A program made the position numbers and the translations under genes. Shown here piece by piece: positions 33,816 through 45,000 of a stretch of DNA of 64,000 bases. Each line of letters begins with the position of its first letter. Within the stretch, counting starts at the first letter, position 1. Below the pieces are notes generated by a model. That model worked only from the letters and a program-made list of their open reading frames with translations. It was not told where the DNA came from and did no database searches. The stretch is taken from contig NC_133005.1 in NCBI RefSeq assembly GCF_048564905.1, positions 19,523,501-19,587,500 on the forward strand, written 5' to 3'. The stretch is from Vicugna pacos (Eukaryota > Chordata > Mammalia > Artiodactyla > Camelidae).

Positions 33816-36374
33816 GCTTTTCTATAACTTTCAGATGAATGTATTCCCAGATGATTGTTGTGAACAGTAAACGGGTGATTTTGTAGACTAATGGAATGGA
33901 GGGTTGAGCCTGACCTACAGTTTCTAATGTGGCTAGTTGGGTGCAATGAAAACCAATTGATAAGTAAATATAAAGGAGGGAGAGGAGGCATAGATAATAA
34001 TCCATGGACATGAACAGTAAGTTTGGTCTGGGTGATTCTAAGATCTCAGTCACTCCTGACATTATGTGATTCTGTGAAGTATGTGTGGACCTTCACCATG
34101 GTGCATCCTCAGAACTCCCCTTTGGAAGTTCTTAGCAAAGCCTCATTCACCTTATTTGGGATTCCCTGGCTATAAATGAACCTTCATTACTTTCATGGGG
34201 ATTCAATTCAATTCAGTTTGGGGAAATATCTAAAATTAAACAAGGTAAGTTATGAGATTGTGATAAATAAAATATTTTGGTGAATGCTTTAATAAGTAGA
34301 AGTAATTCTGTTGATTGTTTTGTATGTGAGTCATAAACTCCTTCTGAAAACAATTCCAGAACAAGAATTACAAATATATTTTCAACACTGAAAGCACCAT
34401 TTGCAAAAAGACACCACCTACCAAGTAACTTTGGTCAAGACCAACTCTTGCCAGATTTTTTTTTTTAATTACTCTCAGGAGTTTGTGATCCAAACAGCCT
34501 CTCAGGTAAAACAAGCAAGTATTTTCCATGTTCTCAACACTCCTAAAAAAAGAAATGATCTTAAAAAAAGAAAGAAATGATCTCAGAGTTCTAATCTTGG
34601 GTTCTTTCTCAGACTTACTTTATGCAGTTAAGCCTAGTTCCTTCCAAGCAATAAAATGGAAAGAACAGCTCATGCCTCCCATCTAAAGGGGTGTGGTGAA
34701 CAAGAGTTGGTCATCAACTTCCCAGAATTTGGAGCATCTCTTATAGGTTCCATAAATACTGGGCATAATTAATAATCACCCATAAAGTGATTTTGTCATC
34801 CATTTATTACTGAGGATTAATAATCATGTACTTACAGTCTGTATTCTTTTCAACAATTACAGAAAGCCATCACTGTTAAAATCTGCTTTTCAAACACCTA
34901 ACATTCCTAATCTCTGAAATTCCTATGTTGTGCCTTTTCTTCTCAGCTTTCCTCAACACCTCCATTCAGCCAATGATTTGTAACATAATAACCATACGTT
35001 GCTGAGCACAGTGAGGTCACCAGAGGAACAGAGCTCATCTTTTCCCTCTGCATCTGTCCTCACAACGTCTTTCTTCCCTCCTGCCCCAGTTTGAATCTTT
35101 TCCACGACAGACTTTAACAGGATCTCAAATGATATTTTAAAATTTCTAAGCATTCTATAAATCCTCACGCTGAAATCTTACAGCCATTGAGTGATGCCTT
35201 ATTAGGAAAACAAATATGAGTCTCAACCCTCATTACTATTTTATTTCCTCCAGCTCATTTCCTCACAGGCAGCAGCACCCACTTAGATATCTGGGTCCCC
35301 CGCCTCTTCTCTGTACACCACTCGGTGAGAGCTGGCTGCCCGGAGACTTGACAACCTGGTACCATCTCCTCCCACAATCACCTCCCCCAATTCCGCCAGC
35401 TTATCTCTGTTGTCAGAGAAGAATGAGCCTTCAAGCTTGTACATTCCGATTCCAGCTCTTGGGGGAAGAACCCTCAGCACAGTCATCTGGCGCCTGAAGG
35501 GCAGGGCAGGGGCACCTGGTGGTGCAGTCACCTGTCACCTAGGCCAGCCCACCTCACCCCACCCAGGCTGCCAGAACTGAACAGAGCTGGACAGGACCCC
35601 TTGGAAAGCACCCGTTCTGGGTCTCTGGTGCAACCTATATTAGGAGCATGTATTTCTGGGGTTCTGGGGATGGAACGGGGACAGCAGGGGTCAGAGCCCC
35701 TAGAAATTCTGCCCAGTCACCTCTCATCAGGTGTGTTACTAAGCCATACCTCTGGGAAAAGGCCACAGTGCTAATGCCAGGGCAGATGAGCTCGGCCAGC
35801 TGTGCAAACGAGCCCAGAGCCCAGAATAGAACAGTGAGGATAAGGCTGCCCTTCCTTCTCACTGGGCTATTGGACTCAGTTATGTGAGCCCAGACAAGCC
35901 AATTTCCCTCAGTGGGGCTCAGTTTTCTCTCTCTAAAATGCACCGAGCAGAGTAGAAACAGACAAGTTCTAAGGTCACTTCTAAGGCCAACGATCCATGA
36001 CTCTGATTTTTATCTAAATCCAGAAAAGAAGTGTGCCCAAGTGTATAATTAGTGGCTCATTGTGTTTTTCTTGGGTTTGCTAACAATCTAACCTTGTGAT
36101 CTTTTTCCACGAGATCTTTCCCCCAAAGATTCTTGAGAGTATTGAGAATCTGGATTGGAAATTTTTTTTGTGTGACTCAATTCTTTCCTTCCATTCCCAC
36201 CCACGCCCACACCCACCATGTCCCATCTCAACCCTCACGTGAGCCCTTCTTAAAGCTGGGATGCTGGCAGACCTGGGCTGCAAATCCCAGGCACTTGAAT
36301 TTAATGTTTACTGGTTTGAGTCCGGCCCCATCCCCTCCCAGGCACAATGGAGGCCATCCTGACTCACCATGTAT

Positions 36375-36960
36375 TCTTTTTTTTTAATTTAATTTTTTAA
36401 ATTAAAGTATAGTTGATTTACAATGTTTCAGATGTACAGCAAAGTGACTCAGTTATACATGTATATATATTCTTTTTCAGATTCGTTTCCATTATAGCTT
36501 ACTACAAGGTATTGAATATAGCTCCCTGTGCTATACAGTAGGTCCCTATTATTTGTCTATTTTATATATAGTAGTGTGTACCTGTTAATCCCAAACTCCT
36601 AATTTATCCCTCCCCAACCTTTTCCCCCTTTGGTAACTATAAGTTTGTTTTCTACATCTGTGAATGTATTCCTGTTTTTAAAATAAGTTCATTTGTATCA
36701 TTTTTTTAAGATTCCACATATAAATGATATCCTATGGCATTTTTCTTTCTCTTTCTGGCTTACTTCACTTAGAATGACAATCTCGGGGTCCATCCATGTT
36801 GTGCAAGTGGCATTATTTTATTTTTATGGCTGAGTAGTATTCCATTGTATAAATATACTACATCTTCTTTATCCAGTCATCTGTTGATGGACATTAAGGT
36901 TGTTTCCATGTCTTGGCTATTGTCAATAGTGTGCCTACAAACACTGGGGTGCAGTTACCA
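36375..36960 (-). mobile_element. L1 3' end, artiodactyl type, minus strand
   Basis: The poly-T edge and 'attaaagtatagttgattta', 'cagatgtacagcaaagtgac', 'tagctccctgtgctatacag', 'ggctgagtagtattccattg' are the antisense L1 3' UTR and ORF2 end as in artiodactyl L1. It is less diverged than the FERMT1 intron copies. Confidence 0.85.
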
Positions 36961-37702
36961 TGTACTCTTTTCCCATCCATTTGTTGAATGTTTCTCCCGA
37001 GTACCAGACTCCACCCTGGGCACCTGTGCTACTGAGAACAATGAGGCCCAATTCTCAAGAAGTTGAGTCCTAAATTAGGGAGGGGCCACATCAGTCAACT
37101 TGATGGTAGTTAACAAGGTCACGTGGGAGAGAACACAAATGAGGGCCTCCCTGGGCGAAACCCTGAAGGCGCTAAAGCAGATGCTGTCGGTGCCCACCCG
37201 CATCCCCTAGCCCTCCTTACAGTTCGCAGGGCAAGCCAGATGTGCTAGGCAGCTAAAGCCATGGGAACAACCTTCAAGCCAACAAGCGGCATAGGCTGGT
37301 GGGTAAATACCCCACCTCCTTGACACATGACGAAATAATCTCGAGGCAGCTCTCCAGAGCCTCCCAGATGATCCCAGTGGGACCACGTGACCTGCTGTTA
37401 ACACACCTGTGGTGCCTGCCCTTCCCTGTCTCACTTCCCAACTCCCTCTCCACGCCTCTTGGAATGGTGTCCTGAATAAACCACCTGCATCCAAATCCTT
37501 CCCGGCTTCTGAGGCAAGCCACGGTAGGTCTGGCAGAGTGAGCAGGATTGGAGAGTAAGGCGGTGGGGAGAGGGCGCCCAGGCAGAGGAGCCGCTTGGGT
37601 ACCGCTTGGGGGATGGAGGGCGGATGTGGCCTGGCATTCGGCATGGGGTGGCATGGGGAGGACACACAATTGTTGGCTCCAGGACTTTGTCGTGGGACCT
37701 TA

Positions 37703-37924
37703 TCACCCTTGTCCAAGGGGGACCAACACTTTAGTCATCTTTTCCCGGCCTCTCAGAGGTTCTGGAAGAGAGAAGGTCACCCTTGTCCAAGGGGGACCAA
37801 CACTTTAGTCATCTTTTCCCAGCCTCTCAGAGGTTCTGGAAGAGAGAAGGTCACGCTTGTCCAAGGGGGACCAACACTTCAGTCATCTTTTCCCGGCCTC
37901 TCAGAGGTTCTGGAAGAGAGAAGG
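37703..37924 (+). repeat. minisatellite, three 74-bp units
   Basis: Unit starts are at 37703, 37777 and 37851, each reading TCAC(C/G)CTTGTCCAAGGGGG and ending TTCTGGAAGAGAGAAGG. Copies differ by only a few bases, so the amplification is fairly recent. Because 74 is not a multiple of 3, each copy is read in a different frame, which produces overlapping chance open frames. Confidence 0.95.
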
Positions 37925-38169
37925 GGCTGGAGAAGATGGCCAGGACCTTCCTGAGAGGTGCCCTGTGGCACTGCCCAGGTGTCTGCCTCAGTCCTGGGTC
38001 CACAGGGGCTCAGGAGGTTGCCTCTGTTTCTTTGAAGAATGAACTACTCCACTATGAAAGGAAATTTCCCCACTGTCCTGGCTTCTAGCATGATTTGGGT
38101 CTATCTAAACATTTGGAAGAGATTCTCTTCTGCTTACAGGGGATATTCAGTGTCCGAGGCTGAGGCCTG

Positions 38170-38330
38170 TAGAAGGCAATATAAAGCAGTGGTTAAGCCA
38201 GACAGACTGCCTACGGTGTGCTCTGGAGCCCAGCCAGCCTCTGTGAGCCTCAGTTTCCCCATCCGTAGCATGAGAAAACTCGTACCCGGGACGTTTCAGT
38301 GAGATAGTGCCTGTGACATTAAGGTTCTGA
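38170..38330 (+). repeat. MIR SINE, plus strand
   Basis: 'aagcagtggttaagccagac' ... 'gtgagcctcagtttccccat' ... 'agatagtgcctgtgacatt' matches MIR. Confidence 0.7.
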
Positions 38331-40104
38331 GTACAGCCACCGGGGCAAGGCTAACCTGCCACCTGGGTCCATAAGCAAATTCTGCAGCTCAAAAGCCCAG
38401 CTGGGCAGCCCACTGAGAGTGTGTCTGCTTGGGCTGGGTATGACCGGAGCAACCAAGAAGTCCAAGGGCCAAGCTCAGACATCAGGTCAGCCTGTCCTTG
38501 CTGCCACTGGTGAGCTAGCCAGCAAGCAAGACCCCAGGGGGCTCCTCAGCCCCAGCCTGTCCAGACCCCTTGCCCCACCAGTGCGCAGAGCAGCATGCTG
38601 ATGTCACTGTCTGGGGTCCTCTTTATAGTCCTCCATGGAAAGGCACTTCCTCCTCAGGGTTTCTCTTCAAACCGGCATGTCTCAGTGGATTTCTGTTGGC
38701 CTCAGGTTGTCAGTTGCCTTGAGGGCAGACCCGGCTGGTTACACTGAGAGAAGCTGAGGTTTTAGCTGATCTGCTCGATGCTCTCTGTGCCCATGAACCA
38801 AGCAAAGGCAGAGGTAAGGGCCTCACCTGAGGCCGCCCACTGATCCCCAGGCTGGTCCTGTCACCTCCCCACCTTTCCCTGACTTCTCCGTCCCACTGAC
38901 CTCCCCTGTCATTTATGTACAGTGTTTCTACTGGGCCTCAAGCTCCCTAAGTAGCAACTGCCCCATCCCAGACAGAGTTGCACAAAACAGACCTCTCCCC
39001 GCCTCCCCGCCCGGCTGATGAAGGTATACTTCTGAGCACCAGGGCCAAGGGCTGGCACTTAGGCTGAAAGGATATTTTTCAGGCTTTGGGTGGAGAAGGC
39101 CTCAAAGGAGATCCCAGTGGATAACTTGCAATTACGCAATTAAACAAGCCACTTCCCAGAGGTCCTGGAGTTCCTCAGAGCAGCTCAGATAAGGACTGAC
39201 AGGAGGAAGGATGAAGTTTTGGTCTCAGGGTCTGCGTATACAAGCTGAAGATGATTAAACACCGGGCCGGGGGTAAGGGCAGTGCTGTGCCGATCAAAGA
39301 CCCTCAGACAAAGTGACCAGTCTTGGAATTCTGGGGGAGAAAGGCACTGTCTGCTTTCAACAAATGTGCTCTAAGCAAACCACATTTAGCATCCCCACGG
39401 CTTCAGGGAGACCTGGGGCTTTTGGTAACCAGAATCAATCACCCCAGCATTTCTGCTCTCTTGATCGGTCCCCACCCCTTCTGAGAGACAAACATGCATG
39501 CTGTCACCAAACTGGGTCCCAGAGAAACCAAACCAACCCTTCTCGAGGGCTCCTGGTCTGTGATCCGGTCTGTGCCCGTCCCAGCTCTCTCTCTCTCTGG
39601 GGACCCCCTCTCCTGTAAACCTCTGCAGGCCTTCCTGTGGACTGGGGTGCCTTTCTCTTTTGGAGATGGAACTTCCTCCTCATACCAGCTCACCATTTAG
39701 CCTCCAACCATCCCAGGAAATGGGAACCACCTGGCAAGAGGATCAGATTCCTGGGATGCCTCTGCCTCACTGTGCCCATCAGCGCACAGCTGACGATTCC
39801 CTCTGGCGGAAATTGCTGACTCCCGCCATCTCTCAGGCCAGGGAAAGGTGACGGGGGTAAGGCCAGGTGAAGATGGGGGAGGGCTGGGAGGAGGTGCTGT
39901 GCCTGGAAAGGGGCAGGCCCAGACCAGGGAGGAGGAGGAGACCAGCATCGAGGATGTTGGCTGAAGACCACAATGTCTCAGTGAGGAAGGAGGGGCCACA
40001 GAGGTGGGGGTATCTCAGGCTCCCTGAATGGCCAGGGGTGTCTGGGAAACAGCCCTCCTTCTGAAATTCAAAGTTGAGCTGCTAAGCCACTGGCTCCTGG
40101 AATC

Positions 40105-40171
40105 TATAAGACAAAACTGAAGACTGCAAACAGACGTCCAGAGCTGCCACACCCTAAAAGGACAGCTTCTA
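40105..40171 (+). promoter_or_regulatory. LRRN4: candidate LRRN4 core promoter and 5' noncoding exon
   Basis: TATAAG at 40105-40110 is followed, with room for a transcription start near 40135, by a strong splice donor, CTTCTAG|GTGAGTAT, at 40171/40172. The LRRN4 start codon sits only nine bases inside an exon with acceptor TCTCTCCCCAG (ends 41226), so a separate 5' noncoding exon is required. This site is the best nearby candidate; the pairing is inference. Confidence 0.35.
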
Positions 40172-41049
40172 GGTGAGTATGACACACTGCTGGACACACG
40201 GACTCCTAGCTTCCGTTTCCAGGCTCTTTCTCACTGCCTTGACCCCCCAGCAAGCAAGAGGGAGGCCTTTCCCCTGGAGCCAGGGTGGTTGCTCAGGGAC
40301 CTAGCAGTCGGCAGAGACGGCTGGAGCAGGAATACACCTGCAAAAAATGAAAGGATTTATCAAGCAGTGACCAGGATCGGATTGGAAGTAGCTTTACTGC
40401 TCCCACGCCAGCCCACAGCTGCCTGATCTACCCCTACCTGATCTCCCAGCTGCCCTGTGCAGTCCTGGGTACTCCAGAAAGCCCACATCTAGCAGCCCTC
40501 AGCTAGATCCCTTCTGGGCAGGGCTGACCTCAGGAGCCCATGCTTTTCCTCAGGAGCCCATGCTTTTGTTGGGACCAACGGTGGGCCTAGGAAATGCTCT
40601 CCTCCAGGTTCCCAAGCTTCCCAGCTGCCTGGAGGCACTTTTTTTTTTTCCCTGGAGGCAACCCTGAGTACCCTCCCAAGAAAGACCCCTAAACTTATTT
40701 TTGGCAAACCACATCACAAGCAAACTGGGTTCACCTGTGGCTGGGTAGTTCTAAGGGGAAAAACTGGGGCAACCAAGTTTCGTTGGAAATAAAACCTTCA
40801 AGTCCAAAGTCAGAGCATCTCCCCAGCTGAGGTCATCCACTGGCGCATTATTGATACACGATTATGCGACAGCGTCTGCGCACCTGGGGAGAATTTAGAG
40901 ATAAAGGCCATCTTCCCTTCCCCCCAGAAGGTCATGGGATGGGGACAGGCAAAGGAAGAAGGTTCAGTAACAGATGAGGGAGGCCTTCCGCCAGAGCTCA
41001 CTTGTGGCTGCTAACCTTCGGGGGAACTAGAGAGAAAGGCAAAGCTGTG

Positions 41050-42060
41050 GGAAGGGCAGGAGGCGCCGCGGTGTGCGGCAGATGACAGCAAAGCCAGTCA
41101 CTACCTGGGGAACACCTCCTGCCCTTCAGGGAACACCCAGGGCTGGGCTCCTCCCGGGGGGCACATGTGCCCCTTCGTTCGGGGTTTCCGCTGCATTTAA
41201 TGGGCTGTCCGCTGGTCTCTCCCCAGCCACGCGCCATGTGGTGGGCCCTGCTGCTGCTGCTGCCGCCGACGGCGCCGCGCCTGAGCCGGGCAGAGCCTCT
41301 CCAGAAAAACGCGGTTTTCCGGCTCACTCACCGGGGCCCCTGGGGGAGCCGGGCCGGCAACGCCACGGTCTCGCCCTGCGAGGGGCTCCCGGCGGCGGGG
41401 ATCGCGACCCTGAGTCTCGCGAACCGCAGCCTGGAGCGCCTGCCGGGCTGCCTGCCGCGCACGCTGCGCAGCCTCGACGGCAGCCACAACCTGCTGCGCG
41501 CCCTGAGCGCGCCGGAGCTCGGCCGCCTGCCGGGCCTGCGGGAGCTGGCGCTGCGCCACAACCGCATCGCCGCGCTGCGCTGGGGCCCCGGCGCGCCCGC
41601 CGCGCTGCGCGCGCTCGACCTCAGCCACAACCGGCTGGCCGCCCTGCCGCCGTGCGCCGCGCCCGCGCTGCCCGGCCTCCGCGCGCTGGCGCTGGCCGGG
41701 AACCCGCTGCGGGCGCTGCAGCCCGGGGCCTTCGCCTGCTTCCCCGCGCTGCGCCTGCTCAACCTCTCCGGCACCGCGCTGGGCCGCGGCGACCAGGCCG
41801 GCATCGCCGACGCCGCCTTCGCCGGGGCGGGCGGCGCGCCCCTGGCCGCGCTCGAGGTCCTGGACCTCAGCGGCACGTTCCTCCCGCGCGGTGAGTGCGG
41901 GCGCCCGGCCCGCGATCGCTCCGGGCAGGGGAGGGAGGGCCGCGAGCTTCCTCCAGGGGCGCTGCCCTGGCCCACTGCTCGCAGTACCGCTCGGCAGACC
42001 CTCCCCGAGATTCCCCGAGTTCAAGGCAGCCTGTTCACGCCTTGCGTCCCGAGAGATGGG
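41050..42060. other. CpG-island-like block over LRRN4 first coding exon
   Basis: CG dinucleotides are very dense from about 41220 to 41950 (for example 'ctgcgcgcgctcgacc'), in strong contrast to the flanks. It coincides with the first coding exon and the start of its intron, not with a TATA-type start. Confidence 0.8.
41236..41890 (+). CDS. LRRN4: LRRN4 coding exon 1 (signal peptide, N-cap, first LRRs)
   Basis: Acceptor CTCTCCCCAG ends at 41226, ATG at 41236, donor CGCG|GTGAGT at 41890/41891. It encodes 218 residues and one base of the next Val. GC use at third positions is extreme, which opens long chance frames on both strands here. A potential N-glycosylation site, NATVS, lies just before the N-cap. 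Confidence 0.96.
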
Positions 42061-45000
42061 GACTACTGTCCCTGTTCTGCCTGCGAGGGGGCCAGGGCAG
42101 AGAAAGCGGAATGGCTGGCCCACGGCCCCACAGCTCACTAGCAGTGCCTCCACATCCAAAGCCAGACGTTCGGGGTCCAGAGCCCACGCTTTTCGCCGCT
42201 CTGTCCCACCGCTCCCCAGCGGGGCCGGGCAGTGCTGGTAGCGTGGGGAGTGGATGCAGCGCTTTGGGGCTGATTCATTAATGGACCAACTTAGCACCAA
42301 TTAGTTCATGTGAAGCACCGGATGCTCTGAGGATGCATTCATTGATTTCTACTCGGTTGGCTCAAACTGCGTCTGTGAATGTTAAATCCTTCAAACAAGA
42401 CGCAGGAGGGAAGTGATAATACTGGTTCTCCCGCACATGGCGAACTCTGACGGGTTCACAAGATTGGTTTTATTCAAAACAAAAACACTTCACGTGTCTA
42501 TAATCACTTGTTTCTCCACAGACAAGAGAACAAAGGGCAAGAACAGTAAACAGAGGCGAAGGGGCACACTCTCCATTTATTACAGGTTCTGAACCTCCTC
42601 CTCTCCACCTTCCTTACATTCCTCAAAGATTCCCCGCCTCCAGGCAGCCGTCAGAGTAAAGGCTGGGCTGTGTCCCTGTGGAGTTTAACAAGAGGGTGGG
42701 CCAACATCAGACTTGGAGACAGTGTCCTGGGGTCAAGCCCTAGCCATGGCCCTTCTGAGCTGTGTGGCCTTTGGCCATTCTTCTCTGGGGCTTCAGCCGC
42801 CTAGGGCTGAAAAATGTAGAACTGGCCATCTCTGATGGCCCTTCGGGCTGAAAACTCAGCCCACGCTTCTGAGATTCCTAAAGCTGCCCGCCGTGCCCAT
42901 GCTCAGCAATGATCTTCACCACTCACCTTGTCGCTCATTATTTCCTCAACTCCTAGCCAGCCTCCTGAGTTTGTGCCTTCTCAGCAGCAGGCAGCTTTCC
43001 CTCTGTTTTAGTTCAGTCGGGATGGATCAGAGACTTGCCAAAGCTCAAGTCCCTCTACCTGAGGAAGATGCCCAGACTGAGGAGCTTGGAGGGAGACATA
43101 TTCAAGACCACCCCTGAGCTGCAGCTGCTGGACTGTCAAGATTCGCCAGCACTTACGTCTGTCCATACGCACATCTTTCAAGACACTCCTCGCCTACAGG
43201 TCCTCCTATTCCAGAAGTAAGTGTTTCTGAATCACATGGTTGATTTTTGCCTGTTCCACTAAGTTGAATAGGTGTAACTATTTTATAGAACAGACTAGAC
43301 CTTCCATTTCCTTCCTCTGCTCTTTCAAATCCTCTCCAGGGTCTTGTTCTTCCTCATCCTTTGGATGATATTGTAGGCGCATCCCAGATAGTCCATCCAG
43401 GAAGCTCAGTCCTGTCCAGAGTAATGTTAAAGCTCTAAACTCTCATGCATGTAAAGTTTCCTTTGAGCCCAGGAATGAGAAACTTGCAGTGGGAAGAGGG
43501 GATCAGGGTTTTGTCTATTTCTCCATCCACCTGCTTCCCCATGCGTTTATGCATGTCGGCCCCTCCAGGTCCACAGAGGAAAAGTGAAAGGGTAGAAAAG
43601 TCCTGCTTGCATCAGGACCTGAGTTTGGTGCCCTCTGGCCCAGTGATGTCCAAAGTGTCACTATATGAACCCTCCTTCCCAAGAGCAACTACTGTCCTGA
43701 CTTCTAACAGAAAAGGTAGTGTCCCTTTGAAGATGATCCCAGGCCACCTCCTTTCCTGGGGGCCCACACTTGGGCCTGGGGAAGAAAGCCCCATTGCCCC
43801 ACCATCACTCTCAGAGTAGCTTTTTTCCCTCTGCCAGCTCCAGTCACAGCCAGAGTACTTCACTTTGGGGCTTGTCATGAGGGAAAAGGAGATGGACAGT
43901 GCAGAGCTCAGTGTCTGGCACGCTGTGTGCTCTATAACATTAGTGAAGATGATGGTGGTTGTGATGAAGGTGATATGATGATGACAGTCATGGTGATGAG
44001 GGTAACAGTGACTGTGATGATGGTGATGATGTTGGTAATGATGCTGAATTGGTGATGGTGATGGTGACGGTGGTGATGATGATGTGGATAAGAGTGATAT
44101 CTCTGGCTCAGACTCCTCTTTTGAGCTTCAGACTGATGCAGCGTTGTTTAACTTTATCAGATGTGGAACCAAACTGCCTGGGCTCAATCCTGACTCCACC
44201 ACTTACTAGCTGTGTGAGTTGACGCAAGTTACCAAAGGTCTCTGTGGCTTGGTTTCCTCATCTGCGAAATGGGGATAATGAACGTATCTTCCCCCAATGG
44301 ATTAGTGAGAGGAAATGCCTTGATATATACCTAGAGCAACGCCTGGCACAGAACAAGAGGTTTGTGTTATTACTGCTGGGCATCTCCACTGGATGTCTCG
44401 TAGGTCTTTCAGCATACAGCAGACAGCTAGATAACATGAGCCCTGAGCTCCTGGAAGTCCTGGGCTGGAGATACCTAACGGAGCATCCTTGGCACAGAGA
44501 TGGCAGAGGAGGCATCAGGTGATGGTGGTGATGATGCTGATAGGGATAGTGGTGAAGATACCAGTAAACGATGATGTTGATGGATGATGATGGTGGTGGC
44601 GATGATGACAGCATAACAGCATGGCCCCTGCTTTCAGGAAGCACAGAGTTCAGTGTAGGCAGCAGACATCCGACAGCTGTCATGATACACTGGGATCAGT
44701 AACAGAGGCACACGCCCGTACAGTGTTATCAGGCAAGTGGGGTTAATGATCAGCTCCAGCAGGCTGGAGGAAGAACGTAATTGATCCATATCTTCAACGG
44801 TGAGTCCAAACTCACCAGGTGGAGAAAGGCAACCCAGACCCCCAAGAAAAGCAGGCATCCCTGATTCAGAAGTGGTGACTGCCTCCTCTCATCCCTGCGC
44901 TTCTCGGTTCCCTGCAGTCTGACCGCCCACTTCAGCTTCACGATGGAATGGATCCAGCGGCATTTCAGCTGCTAAGCCCAGGGGACACTTCTCTATCCAT

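Larger units (their letters stand above)
26931..40100. other. FERMT1-LRRN4 intergenic region
   Basis: About 13 kb with no supported gene. It holds a reversed MIR (27350-27515), a long A/T mirror tract (27864-27890), SINEs (28723-28862, 29628-29707, 33151-33220), a G-rich repeat (29915-29941), an LTR-like repeat (33418-33815), an L1 3' end (36375-36960), the 74-bp minisatellite (37703-37924) and a MIR (38170-38330). Stretches 30000-32600, 34080-36370 and 38340-40080 show only chance frames to my eye. Confidence 0.75.

Noticed and set aside
37548-38088. Overlapping open frames with repeated peptide (PRGTNTLVIFS...)
   Set aside because: Produced by the 74-bp minisatellite read in successive frames. 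There are no splice or start signals and no homology.
41073-41894. 273-codon plus-strand frame over LRRN4 exon 1
   Set aside because: It is the shifted frame of the same GC-rich exon. The true frame gives a signal peptide and clean LRRs.
41197-42300. 367-codon open frame on the minus strand opposite LRRN4 exon 1
   Set aside because: It is a shadow of the GC-rich LRR exon: composition is Arg/Ala/Gln/Gly-rich, it has no family match, and it runs past the exon boundary into the intron.
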